NCBI GenBank assembly: GCA_003255065.1
Contig: QAOA01003368.1
Coordinates: 1,584,639 to 1,648,638, forward strand
DNA: 64,000 bases
Direction of reading: 5' to 3'
Origin: Cercis canadensis
Lineage: Eukaryota > Streptophyta > Magnoliopsida > Fabales > Fabaceae
Shown: one piece after another, positions 11,818 to 21,626 of the stretch
Numbering within the stretch: position 1 is the first letter of the stretch
How the letters are laid out: the number at the start of each line of letters is the position of its first letter
Made by a program: the position numbers and the translations under genes
The notes under the pieces: model-generated
Seen by the model: only the letters and a program-made list of their open reading frames with translations
What the model was told of the DNA's origin: nothing
Databases searched by the model: none

Positions 11818-13003
11818 TTTTGGCTTTGTTAATAATCAAACTAATTTATTTTATACATGACAATCTCAACGCATACTAGCATCACATTTTTATTCTCAAG
11901 TAATGTGTCATTTTAATTATGTAAATATAAATTAAACATTATTTTGAGAAGTAGTGTGTGCCTGTGTGGGCATCGTTCAAAGTGCTAGGTGGAAAACTAT
12001 CCCAACTTCCAACTCTAGAGCAACGTTACCGGTTCTGTGGATTCAAAGCTTCTCAGTAAGAAAGTTGTATTTTATTGGAGAAAAATAGGAAATTACTTCT
12101 TTGTCCCGGGTACAATATTAGTATTCCTATTTCCTAAATCTTCTGGACTGTGGAGATGTTTTAAACCATTTTCTATTTACAAACATGTATTACTGTATAT
12201 GGGGTCATTGGCGGGACTGCCCTTCGGGAAAGAGTGCTTTGATGTTAAACCAGAGTGCTTTGATGTTAAACCTTTGACTGAGCGCTTGACAGTACCTCAG
12301 CTAAAGATAAAAAAAAAAATCTTTGACTGCAACATCAGAATTGAATATGAAAGAATACTCGTATAAATCAAAAATATTTTTCGTACCTAAATTATAAGTT
12401 TATTGTTATTTTAATTTTTGATATATTTTTAGTATTATTTTCTAATAATAATAAAAAATAAAACTATAATTAATAAGAATTAAAAAAATGATAAGAGTTA
12501 TAAAGACCAAAATCAAAAAAATAATATTATTTTATTTTGGTACTTTAGTTATGACAAATATAAAATTTTAAAGATTTGAGGTTATTTTTAAGTTTTGTGT
12601 TTAAATTTAAAGTCATAATCAAAATACTAAAAAGAATATATTATTTGCTTTTTTAATTTATAAATTTTGTGTTTGAATTCAAAATTATAAATGAAGTAAA
12701 ATAACATAAAAATTAATGCTTTGCATCTAGAGAAATATATAAGCTAAGAAAAGAAGATAAGATAGAATAGGAATACCAATACTCTGAGAGAGAGGTCAGA
12801 CGGCAACAAGTTTATATTCCATTCCTTATTTTATTTGGGTCCATCTGGTAAGTGGTCTACTAGTAGCAGAACCAGACGTGGAGAAGTGACGAGTAGCAGG
12901 GGAGGCTTTTTCTAAGTTGTGCACTTGATAAACACAAACCACAACTCACTCTAATCCTCTCTATTGTGCGTACACCACATCCACACCACACGAGGCTACG
13001 ACT
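11818..13003. other. AT-rich spacer and ABC ATPase promoter
   Basis: No gene is supported. It contains a short tandem duplication (22-bp unit, two copies at about 12230-12273) and an AT-rich stretch at 12364-12700. The last 250 bp, of normal composition, are the likely promoter and 5' UTR of the downstream ABC protein gene. Confidence 0.55.
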
Positions 13004-14271
13004 ATGTCTTCTCTTTTAGGTACTGTAGATAGAATTAGAAATGAATCAACTTGTTCCATTATGGCATCACTCTCTTGTAATTGATTAACTTGTTGTGGTT
13101 TGTTTGAATTTGACAGATGAGTACCGGGAGCATCTGCTGGATGTGGATGGTCAGAGTAATGGCATAGATGATAACACCCAACACAAATTTCATATACGAA
13201 ATCTCACTAAGCTATCCGATGCAGGGAATCCCATTCTCAAAGGCATCACCGTCAACGTTCCAAAGGGCATGATCGTTGGGATCATAGGGCCCAGTGGCAG
13301 CGGCAAATCAACGCTCTTAAGGGCCTTGAACCGCCTCTGGGAGCCACCGTCCGCCACCGTGTTTTTGGACGGTCGTGATATCTCCGATCTCGATGTCCTC
13401 TCTCTTCGCCGTAGGGTCGGAATGTTGTTCCAGCTCCCTGCCCTCTTTGAAGGTAACCTCAAAGTCAAAACCTGTGTTTCCTTTTCCAACAATAAACGAA
13501 ACATTTTACAACTCGAACAGAATACATAATTTCTATCATTATAAGACCCACTTGTATATAATCCTTGTATTTTAAGTTTTTAACTAAGTTAAACTCAAAT
13601 TTTGTCATACATAATCCAATCCAAGAATGTTTCTTTTCTTAACTATGTCACAAAATCTGCAAGAAATTTGAGCAATATGAAATTGATGAAGCATTTAAAT
13701 GCATTAAGGGAGTAATATGTATACATGAAATTGATGTGAAGTGATCTGCAGGCACAGTTGCGGACAATGTACGGTATGGACCAGAATTAAGAGGAAAAAA
13801 GCTAACAGATGATGAGGTGTGCAAGTTGCTGATACTTGCGGACCTAGATGCTTCTTTCCTGAACAAGACAGGTGCTGAACTCTCTGTGGGTCAGGCTCAA
13901 AGAGTGGCACTTGCGAGGACGTTAGCTAATTCACCAGAGGTAACTAAGCTAATCATAATTCATACATAGACAAATGATGTTTGCATTTGATGAACGTGAT
14001 CTTGTTTTTGTTGAAGGTTTTGCTTCTGGATGAGCCAACGAGTGCCTTAGATCCAATATCAACAGAAAACATAGAGGATGCCTTGGTGAAGCTGAAGAAC
14101 AATGGGGGCATGACAGTGATAATGGTTTCTCACAGCATTAAGCAAATCCAGAGGATAGCTGACATAGTCTGCTTGCTTGTTGATGGCCAAATTGTTGAAG
14201 TTTTGAAGCCTAATCAACTCTCTCAAGCAAACCATCCCATGGCACAAAAGTTTCTTCAACTCAGTTCTTAA
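13004..14271 (+). CDS. ABCI17: ABC transporter ATP-binding protein, ABCI17/STAR1 type
   Basis: Stand-alone nucleotide-binding subunit of a bacterial-type ABC transporter. The rice homologue STAR1 pairs with the membrane protein STAR2 and is needed for aluminium tolerance. Four exons: 13004-13019, 13117-13452, 13752-13939 and 14017-14271, giving 264 residues with all phases consistent. Walker [10 protein letters not shown] is at residues 63-71, the Q-loop at [11 protein letters not shown], the signature LSVGQAQR, Walker [13 protein letters not shown] and the H-loop VMVSH-type His. There is no membrane segment, so it must dock on a partner that is not encoded here. Exon 1 is only 16 nt (MSSLL plus one base); a start at a later ATG would lose only a few residues. 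The family call is firm; the aluminium role is by homology. Confidence 0.92.
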
Positions 14272-15130
14272 CACTTTTGAGTTTGTTGTAATTTGCAGCC
14301 AATTCTTGGAACCAGACTCATACTACTGCTTTCTCAACCAATCAACCAACTTCAACTCTTCTTATCTTGCTTCTAAACTGAATAGATTAATGCTATTTTC
14401 ACAACTCTTGCCTTAATAATTATGTTTCTTCAACTCTCGTTTCTTTCCTATGCCTGAAGTGGGGTTCAATGGTGACCAGAAGATTGCATAAATACATATC
14501 AACAGCCAGGTCTATTAAAGAAGAACTTCATAAGGGGCAAATTTCAATGCGGGAAATACATGTCTATTCTTGGGCTAACAATACAAAGCACAGAGAAAAA
14601 GAACCCAAACTGTAAGCAAGGGACTTGTACCGAATCAAACAGTAACTAAAGAATTCGAATTGGATCAATCCAAGTTTCAAAACGGAATGTTTCTATTTCA
14701 GATGTTAAGAGATTGAAAGTAAAATGCAAACTTTCCCTGCCATGAGTAAAAATCTGAGTTCTGAAATGGGTGTTCTGTTACTGAATTCCCATCATCATCG
14801 TCACAAGGCCGTTGTTGAAGTTTTCCTAGAGATTTAGGAGGCTTTCTTCTCTAATTTATAAATTAAATGGTCAAAGAGAAAGAGAAGGATTATTTTGTTT
14901 TCATCCGCTCTAAGAATTGTATTTGTTTTCCCTTCCTTCAATGCATAGCCAAAATACAGGAGTGGACCGTTTAACAATGGAGTGCCCAGAACAAGATTGT
15001 CGAAATTGAACGAGAGAAGTAAACAAAACAAAACAAAACAAAACTTTAACATGACTAGTACTTTTTTTTTATTGTTGATTTATTTTTATTCAAAATAAAG
15101 GATTAAGATTAAATTAGCATGAGACAATGT
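14272..15130. other. 3' flank of the ABC gene and spacer
   Basis: 3' UTR followed by unremarkable non-coding sequence. A short minus-strand reading frame at 14834-15052 lacks any recognisable domain and is not called as a gene. Confidence 0.5.
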
Positions 15131-15312
15131 TATATTATTTTTTTTTTGGTAATTAAAAAAAATTTAGGATGAGAGGAGATTATCCCATTTTAAAATCACA
15201 TGTCTCAACAAGAGCTTATAAATTGTCTATCAAAGGAGAATTCGAATTTAGGCCTTACAAACAAAATGTTTTGATCCTTACGAACTATATTAATCTTCAT
15301 TGGCAATGTCAT
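15130..15312 (-). mobile_element. Diverged copy of a tRNA-type SINE family
   Basis: Shares the phrase TTTAGGATGAG(A/G)GGAGATTAT and the overall order of segments with the better preserved copy at 36722-36915. On the minus strand a B-box-like AATTCGAATTC and a decayed A-box region precede the shared tail. Boundaries are approximate. Confidence 0.5.
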
Positions 15313-15323
15313 ATTATTCTTTA

Positions 15324-15503
15324 GGAGTATTCTCACATACTAAATATGTATGTGATATCTCTTTGACATGATAACATGATAATCGTTAATGCAACTTAAT
15401 CGTTTATTTTTAACAATCTAAATTAATTATTTTTTATATTAATGATTGTCATGTTATTACGTCAAAGAGATATCATATATCTCTGTGATATAATAGAATC
15501 TCC
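15324..15503. mobile_element. Foldback MITE with TA target duplication
   Basis: A 180-bp element. GATATCTCTTTGAC(A/G)T(G/A)ATAACATG in the left arm is repeated in inverted form in the right arm; the similarity runs from GGAG at 15324 to CTCC at 15503. TA lies on both sides (15322-15323 and 15504-15505). The TA duplication suggests a Tc1/mariner-type MITE, but the ends are not the canonical Stowaway sequence. Confidence 0.7.
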
Positions 15504-16334
15504 TATTCGGTGACATGAATATAAATTCCAATATTAAGCTTTCTCAAATTTTTTAGTATATTTATTAATATTTTAAAATAATTTATAAATATATTGATAT
15601 TGTTAAATAGATTGTTTTTCTTTTCAAAAAGCGAGTTATGCCCTTTGATCTCGTTTCTCCTTTTGAACGGCGTAACCCTTTATTCCCTTGCCCTTTGTCC
15701 CACAAACCCTTTAAAAAGCCTACAAAAAGCTAAGCCATTTTATATTACTTTAGCCACTCTCTCCTAGCCCTCCTACAAAATGCCTTCTCCTTCCTTTCAC
15801 TTTAATTTTTTTTTATACCAAACAAAAAAAAAATCCCCTCCCCTACTCGTGACTCCATTTTAGGCGGGCCCCACCTGTCCACCACTCACTATTTTTGTTA
15901 AAATATTTTTATATATAATTGTAATTTAGAGATATATTTTAAAAAAATATTTGGATAAGAATTTAAAAAAATATATATATTATTTTAATCATAATGTGTT
16001 AGCTATATGTGACTATTTGATTCAGACATGTAGTTATTCTTTTTTCATCAATATTTTCTTTTTTAGGAAAAGTTTAAGATTTTTATTTGACACATCTTTT
16101 ATAAAAATGTGTATGTAAACATGTTTGGGTAATAATTGTTTTCTCATCTAATATTAAATTTATTTATATGTATGTATTTATCTTATATTCGTTAAATTTA
16201 TTTTTAAATGTATATATTAGAACTAATCTAAAAAAGAAAAAACATTTTTTAACATTTATAATTGTAAAATATGTTTTCACTAAATTTTTAAATAATGTTT
16301 TCTGCCTGATATTACCAATACCCAGGATTTGGAT
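15504..16334. other. AT-rich spacer
   Basis: No gene signal. Bases 15630-15900 are C/T-rich and contain CCCTTT-type repeats; 15900-16320 is AT-rich. Confidence 0.5.
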
Positions 16335-16492
16335 CAGTCATGTCACTTGAGTCATGTTGCTCAGATTTGAGCCGTCCATTCCATTAAAGCTCATTTCAAC
16401 CATTAAATATTAATGTATTTTAATGGTTGAAATGACCTTAAATAGAATAGACGGCTTAGATCTAAGTAACATGACTCAAGTTAACATGACTG
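16335..16492. mobile_element. Foldback MITE upstream of the nucleotide pyrophosphatase gene
   Basis: A 158-bp near-perfect hairpin. The left arm begins CAGTCATGTCACTTGAGTCA and the reverse complement of the right arm begins CAGTCATGTTAACTTGAGTC. Pairing continues to the loop at about 16412 (AACCATTAAA... against ...TTTAATGGTT). GAT flanks both ends (16332-16334 and 16493-16495), a possible 3-bp target duplication. It sits about 490 bp upstream of the next start codon, probably inside or next to its promoter. Confidence 0.8.
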
Positions 16493-16857
16493 GATATCTT
16501 CCCCCAATACCCATGAAGTCAAAAGCAAAAGAGTTGTAAATTTGTAATGTTATTGGTCCATTTGTGTTGTTTGTATTGCTGCTAATCCGATCCCATTGGT
16601 CCAACAAATCTGAAATGGTCCAATAGGATGAGACGCAGTCATAGGAATATCCCGTACGAATCTCATCGCCTCCTTCCTTGCTTCCTGTAGTCTCTGGTCT
16701 CTTCCAATTTCCGAGTTCCATGTTTCAAGTAATCAGTGAGTCCACCCACCTTAAAACACACTCTCTTTGACAGCGATCTTCCAACAAACAGTGCCTGCAA
16801 CTGCAACCCAAATCCTTACATTTTACTCTATCTTCTCTCACATAACACATGTTTCCT

Positions 16858-16876
16858 CTCTCTCTCTCTCTCTCTC
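16858..16876 (+). repeat. (CT)n microsatellite in the 5' leader
   Basis: A perfect CT dinucleotide run about 105 bp upstream of the ATG at 16981. CT tracts are common in plant 5' UTRs and proximal promoters. No function is claimed. Confidence 0.7.
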
Positions 16877-16980
16877 CGAAAGAGTGAAAGCAAATCAGTA
16901 ATCACACAACATCGACTTGTCTTCTCTAATTCTCTTGACTTGTCTTCAGCAGCAGCAGCTGAAGAAACCAGTTTCTAAAT

Positions 16981-18456
16981 ATGGGTTCTGATCCGTCGTC
17001 TTTAACATCAACAAAGCCTACACCAGTACCAACCCAAGAAGAAGACCCACCATCCACAGCTCTTCTCTCCTTCAACACAGACTTTTCCTCATCCTCATCT
17101 TCTTCTAAATCCGCCACCACCATCCTCTTTATCTCTCTACTTCTCATCACCTGTATTGCTTTCTCCGCCGCCGTTGCCTTCGCCTTCCTTTTCTTCTCTT
17201 CCACATCAAACGCAACCCACATTTCTTCCGTCGCCGACACCGTCGCCGAAACCGTCGCTCGTCCGCTCAAAAAGCTCAATCGGCCTGTGGTTCTGTTGAT
17301 TTCCTCCGACGGGTTCCGATTTGGGTACCAATTCAAGACTCCCACACCCAATATTGGCCGTTTGATTGCCAACGGAACGGAGGCCGAGACGGGTTTGATC
17401 CCAGTTTTCCCATCTCTAACTTTCCCAAATCATTACTCTATTGTTACTGGGCTCTACCCTGCTTATCATGGTATAATCAATAACTATTTCTTGGATCCAG
17501 TCACTGGTGAGAAATTCTCTATGGCAAGCCATGAACCTAAGTGGTGGTTGGGGGAGCCCTTGTGGGAGACTATAGTCAACCATGGATTGAAGGCTGCCAC
17601 CTATTTTTGGCCTGGTTCTGAGGTAAACAAAGGTTCCTGGACTTGCCCTCAAAAATATTGTAGGCATTATAATGGTTCTGTTCCATTTGAAGAAAGAGTA
17701 GATACTATTTTGAGTTATTTTGATCTGTCTAGTGATGAAATTCCTGCATTTTTGACGCTTTATTTTGAGGACCCTGATCATCAGGGTCACCAAGTTGGAC
17801 CTGATGATCCTCTGATTACTGAAGCTGTTGCTGGAATTGATAGGATGATAGGCAGGTTGATTGAGGGTTTAGAAAAAAGAGGGGTTTTTGAGGATGTTAC
17901 TATTATTATGGTGGGTGATCATGGAATGGTTGGTACTTGTGATAAAAAGTTAATTTTCCTAGATGATTTGGCTACTTCGATTGAAATTCCGGCAGACTGG
18001 GTCCATTCGTATAGTCCATTACTTGCAATTCGTCCGCCTTCTGGTGTTGCACCATCAGATGTTGTGACTAAGATGAATGAAGGATTGAAGTCTGAGAAAG
18101 TTGAAAATGGGAAACGATTGAGAGTATATCTTAAGGAGGATCTGCCTGAGCGGCTCCATTATGCTGCTAGTGACCGAATTCCACCAATAATTGGTATGAT
18201 TGAAGAAGGCTTTAAGGTTGAGCTGAAGAGAACAAACCGCAGAGAATGTGGCGGTGCACATGGTTATGACAATGCATTTTTCTCCATGAGGACCATTTTT
18301 ATTGGACATGGTCCTCAATTTGCAAGAGGAAGGAAGATTCCATCATTTGAGAACGTTCAGATTTATAATTTGGTTACTTCTATTCTCAAGATAAAGGGTG
18401 CTTCTAACAATGGGTCTGCCTCATTTGCTAAGTCTGTTATTTTATCTCCTGCCTAA
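16981..18456 (+). CDS. Ectonucleotide pyrophosphatase/phosphodiesterase (NPP), type II membrane protein
   Basis: Single-exon gene, 491 residues. It belongs to the NPP branch of the alkaline phosphatase superfamily, which hydrolyses pyrophosphate or phosphodiester bonds of nucleotides and nucleotide sugars. Residues 1 to about 46 are a Ser/Pro/Thr-rich cytosolic tail. A membrane anchor follows (about 47-73) and the catalytic domain faces the lumen or outside. Visible two-metal site residues: D110 in LISSDGFR, the nucleophile T147 in FPSLTFPNH, D and H in EDPDHQGH, DH in VGDHGM, and H in CGGAHGYDN. All are intact, so it should be active. The start is the first ATG after several upstream stops. 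Substrate and compartment (Golgi, plastid or cell surface) cannot be read from sequence. Confidence 0.93.
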   Translation: MGSDPSSLTSTKPTPVPTQEEDPPSTALLSFNTDFSSSSSSSKSATTILFISLLLITCIAFSAAVAFAFLFFSSTSNATHISSVADTVAETVARPLKKLNRPVVLLISSDGFRFGYQFKTPTPNIGRLIANGTEAETGLIPVFPSLTFPNHYSIVTGLYPAYHGIINNYFLDPVTGEKFSMASHEPKWWLGEPLWETIVNHGLKAATYFWPGSEVNKGSWTCPQKYCRHYNGSVPFEERVDTILSYFDLSSDEIPAFLTLYFEDPDHQGHQVGPDDPLITEAVAGIDRMIGRLIEGLEKRGVFEDVTIIMVGDHGMVGTCDKKLIFLDDLATSIEIPADWVHSYSPLLAIRPPSGVAPSDVVTKMNEGLKSEKVENGKRLRVYLKEDLPERLHYAASDRIPPIIGMIEEGFKVELKRTNRRECGGAHGYDNAFFSMRTIFIGHGPQFARGRKIPSFENVQIYNLVTSILKIKGASNNGSASFAKSVILSPA

Positions 18457-20808
18457 AAGTATATTTGGCTATTTTCTTTATGGGTAACAGATGACCAATG
18501 GTAGAACAGTATTGGGTGAAATGTTTTGATTGTGAAGCTGTAGCATGTAATGCCTTCCATAAGATGGATGCTCAACAATACGAAGAAGATGAAACACTGC
18601 AGAAAGCATAGGCATCGATTGCCTTTGCATGAGTTACCTGAATTAGTCATGTCACGTAAATAACGATGTTGCTTCCATCAATTTGGGTCCAATTTCATTT
18701 TGTAGGAACTGAACACAGAGCAGCCAAAGGTAGCTTTTAAAATGTTTTATTTCACGTCTGTAATATACTGTCAAAAAAAAATTTGATTTCCTTCAAACAG
18801 AATGATATTACCATTTGGATATCTAATATCTGCACATGTTGATTTTATATATTTGTAGTTTCTTTTGACAAGGTGCTGATTAAAAGCTAGATTAACATTC
18901 TACTGGCTGTTTACATCTTTTAGTTGCTTTGATTCTTTATCTTAATTGGTCTTCTAAATTCCTCAACTTCACTTACACTCTTGCACATCACAATGGTTAT
19001 CTGTGGACTGGAATTCCACAATTCCTATGTGTCTTATGTTCCTGTATTAGCATTCAGCAGACCACCTACTAGAAAGCGAGAGAATCATTCAAGTCTTAGT
19101 CATGTTTACATTTGAGCTGGGTTTTATCTTGGTTTTAATTCATGCACTCTCTTCATCTTTCTCAAGATGCAAGAAGAGGACACAAGTTATGACTTATTTC
19201 AGGAGAGCAATTAAGTGCCGGAAGGGCATAATTGGTCATATAAATTTGATGGTATGGATCTAGAGATTGACTTATTTATTAACAAAGAGGATAACAGCAT
19301 GCTTGCATCTTTAATTCTTCATGGATGATTAATCAGTAGGAGAAAAGAGAAACTGCAATATGGCTGTTACTTTCTGATTGAATGTGTTTTGGCATTGTAT
19401 GTAATTTTCTTATTGCTGTTCTTTATCAGCTCTAAGGATGGCATCCTTTGTATTTTTAGGCCAAAGTTTGGCACCCTGTTAAGTTTCTTCCATTTTTTAT
19501 TTTCCAGCTGATATGACAAACCCCTCTTCCCCCACGTTTTTGTTTTTCTTTCTATTTTGCTTGGGAGTATTTGTCAGTACCCCTTGTAGTTCTTCCTGAG
19601 CAATGTTAAAAATCTGTAATTTCTGAAATCTTGTGGCGTCCCAATAATTATCACTTTGAATGAAAGAAAACTAGATAGGCTAATGGCATTATTCTTGTTG
19701 GGTGAAAAACTAGCTGAGATGTAAACGGGGTATCTTATCTGATTCCCATCTATAGATAACTATATTGGCTAATGGAATTATTCTAGTTCAGTTTGAAGAT
19801 TATCTCATTAACTTCACATGGAGATGCTAAATGCGATATGTTGGGCATTGTACAGAAATTTGAGTTCAACCATTCGTGTCTAGTTACTTAGCATCCAAGT
19901 AATGTTATTGACAATGAAAGTGGTTGATACCTGATCCAAAATATTATATTGGATTAAGAACTGTTTGCAGAGGTTGCTGAATCAAAGGCTATGCGAGCAA
20001 AATAAATTTGCAGTCGCTCTCTCTTATTTACTGCTCTCGGTCATATTGCCTGTTTTTTTATTGTTTTGGGTCGTTGTCACTCAGTCATGTCTCTTTCAGA
20101 ACCTTCAAAATTTTGCTTCAACATNTAGATAACTATATTGGCTAATGGAATTATTCTACTTCAGTTTGAAGATTATCTCATCAACTTCACATGGAGATGC
20201 TAAATGCGATATGTTGGGCATTGTACAGAAATTTGAGTTCAACCATTCGTGTCTAGTTACTTAGCATCCAAGCAATGTTATTGACAATGAAAGTGGTTGA
20301 TACCTGATCCAAAATATTATATTGGATTAAGAACTGTTTGCAGAGGTTGCTGAATCAAAGGCTATGCGAGCAAAATAAATTTGCAGTCGCTCTCTCTTAT
20401 TTACTGCTCTCGGTCATATTGCCTGTTTTTTTATTGTTTTGGGTCGTTGTCACTCAGTCATGTCTCTTTCAGAACCTTCAAAATTTTGCTTCAACATATC
20501 CATATGGCTCCACATAACGGGGAGGCGGGGCCAGAAATGATGCATATATGTGAAGCAGTGAAGGCATCTATCTAAGTTGTAGACTGCAGAGCCCACCAGA
20601 AAAAGCGGCCAATAATAATACCACGTTTTTCTTTTCTTGGCCAGTCGTATAACATTAATATGACGATTTTTTGATTTTTCCGCAATAGCAAGTCTGCATC
20701 ATCAAACATGCCTATAAACAGCTGGAAGTTGTGTTTTTGTTATGTTTTTTCTCCCCCATGGCTGTGCAATAAGGGATTAAATCCAAGAAACAAGAAGATA
20801 GAATTAGA
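18457..20808. other. Spacer containing a 372-bp duplication around an N
   Basis: The 3' UTR of the NPP gene, then non-coding sequence of moderate AT content without long open frames. The only notable structure is the duplicated block around the N at 20125, described separately. Confidence 0.5.
19753..20497 (+). repeat. 372-bp direct duplication flanking an assembly N
   Basis: Copy 1 is 19753-20124, a single N is at 20125, and copy 2 is 20126-20497. Both are exactly 372 bp. The copies differ at only a few bases (for example TTCTAGTTCAG/TTCTACTTCAG and AAGTAATG/AAGCAATG). The N between two equal copies points to two contig ends that overlap but were not merged, perhaps because they came from different haplotypes. 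It should not be read as a biological tandem repeat. Confidence 0.85.
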
Positions 20809-21022
20809 GTTTGGTAATGTTGGTATTAGATTATATAATGAAATTTAAGACTACATCATGTAATCCAATACCACACAGAAGATGTAATTTAATTCCTCTA
20901 GCAAAACTCGGTAATTCAATATTACACTTTCTAATTCTCGAATTTACGTATTCTTTGATTCAAAATTATCATGCAATCAAAGATTATAGAGGAATCAAAA
21001 TTACTGCATACCAATACCAAAC
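20809..21022. mobile_element. Probable hAT/Tourist-like MITE
   Basis: The left end GTTTGGTAATGTTGGTATT is matched by the reverse complement of the right end, GTTTGGTATTGGTAT. The interior is non-coding with internal inverted similarity. No intact target duplication is seen (TTA on the left, TTG on the right at best). Confidence 0.5.
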
Positions 21023-21082
21023 GTCTCCTTGTAAGCGAAAAAGGATGTCATTGAAATTGAATGTTTATGGTTAGAGCCCTAG

Positions 21083-21617
21083 GGTTTTTTGACACAAATA
21101 TTACATTGTACAAAAGTATTTATCTAAATATTACAAGTTTCAAATTATTTACATAAATATTACACTTTTTAAAAATTAAAATTTTTTTTTTAAAAAAAAG
21201 ATTTTCAGACACGTGAGACCCACTGAACACGGCGTGAGACCCACGGCGTGTCCCAAGCCAAAATCCGCCCGTTGCAATCCTTTTCATCTCTAGTTGGCTA
21301 CTGTATCATATTTTGTCATTGTACTAGTTGTACTGGTTAATTATTTCATCAACATGTAAAACATGGTTCAACGATGATGAAAGTGTTTTTTGGAGGTCTT
21401 GATGTAAAATGGCTTGTGGGCTAAATCTGAGGCTATCGAGATTTATGTAATTTCGATTTTGGCTTATTGGGACACGCCGTGGGTCCCACGTGTCCAAAAA
21501 TCTTTTTTTTTTTTAATTTTTGAATTTTTAAAAAGTGTAATATTTGTGTAAATAGTTTGAAACTTGTAATATTTGGGTAAATACTTTTATACAATGTAAT
21601 ATTTGTGTCAAAAGGCC
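21083..21617. mobile_element. Mutator-like non-autonomous element with long TIRs and 9-bp TSD
   Basis: A 535-bp element flanked by a perfect 9-bp duplication GAGCCCTAG (21074-21082 and 21618-21626). The left end reads GGTTTTTTGACACAAATATT and the reverse complement of the right end GGCCTTTTGACACAAATATT. Inverted similarity extends about 100 bp (ACATTGTA, AAAGTATTTA, ATTACAAGTTTCAAA, ATATTACACTTTTTAAAAAT in both arms) and then meets GC-rich inverted blocks (ACGTGAGACCCAC... against ...GTGGGTCCCACGTGT). The 220-bp core has no open frame or recognised gene piece. The near-perfect duplication and arms indicate a young insertion. Confidence 0.9.
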
Positions 21618-21626
21618 GAGCCCTAG

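Noticed and set aside
12037-12366. 109-codon open frame
   Set aside because: Low-complexity, contains a 22-bp tandem duplication, no domain; chance frame in spacer DNA.
14834-15052. Minus-strand frame with a signal-peptide-like start
   Set aside because: Only 72 codons, ends in AT-rich spacer, no recognisable family; hydrophobic starts are frequent by chance in AT-rich DNA.
19753-20497. Reading the 372-bp repeat as a biological tandem duplication
   Set aside because: The copies are of exactly equal length and separated by a single N, so an assembly artefact is more likely.
20381-20575. 64-codon frame over the end of the duplicated block
   Set aside because: Low complexity, inside a probable assembly duplication, no similarity.
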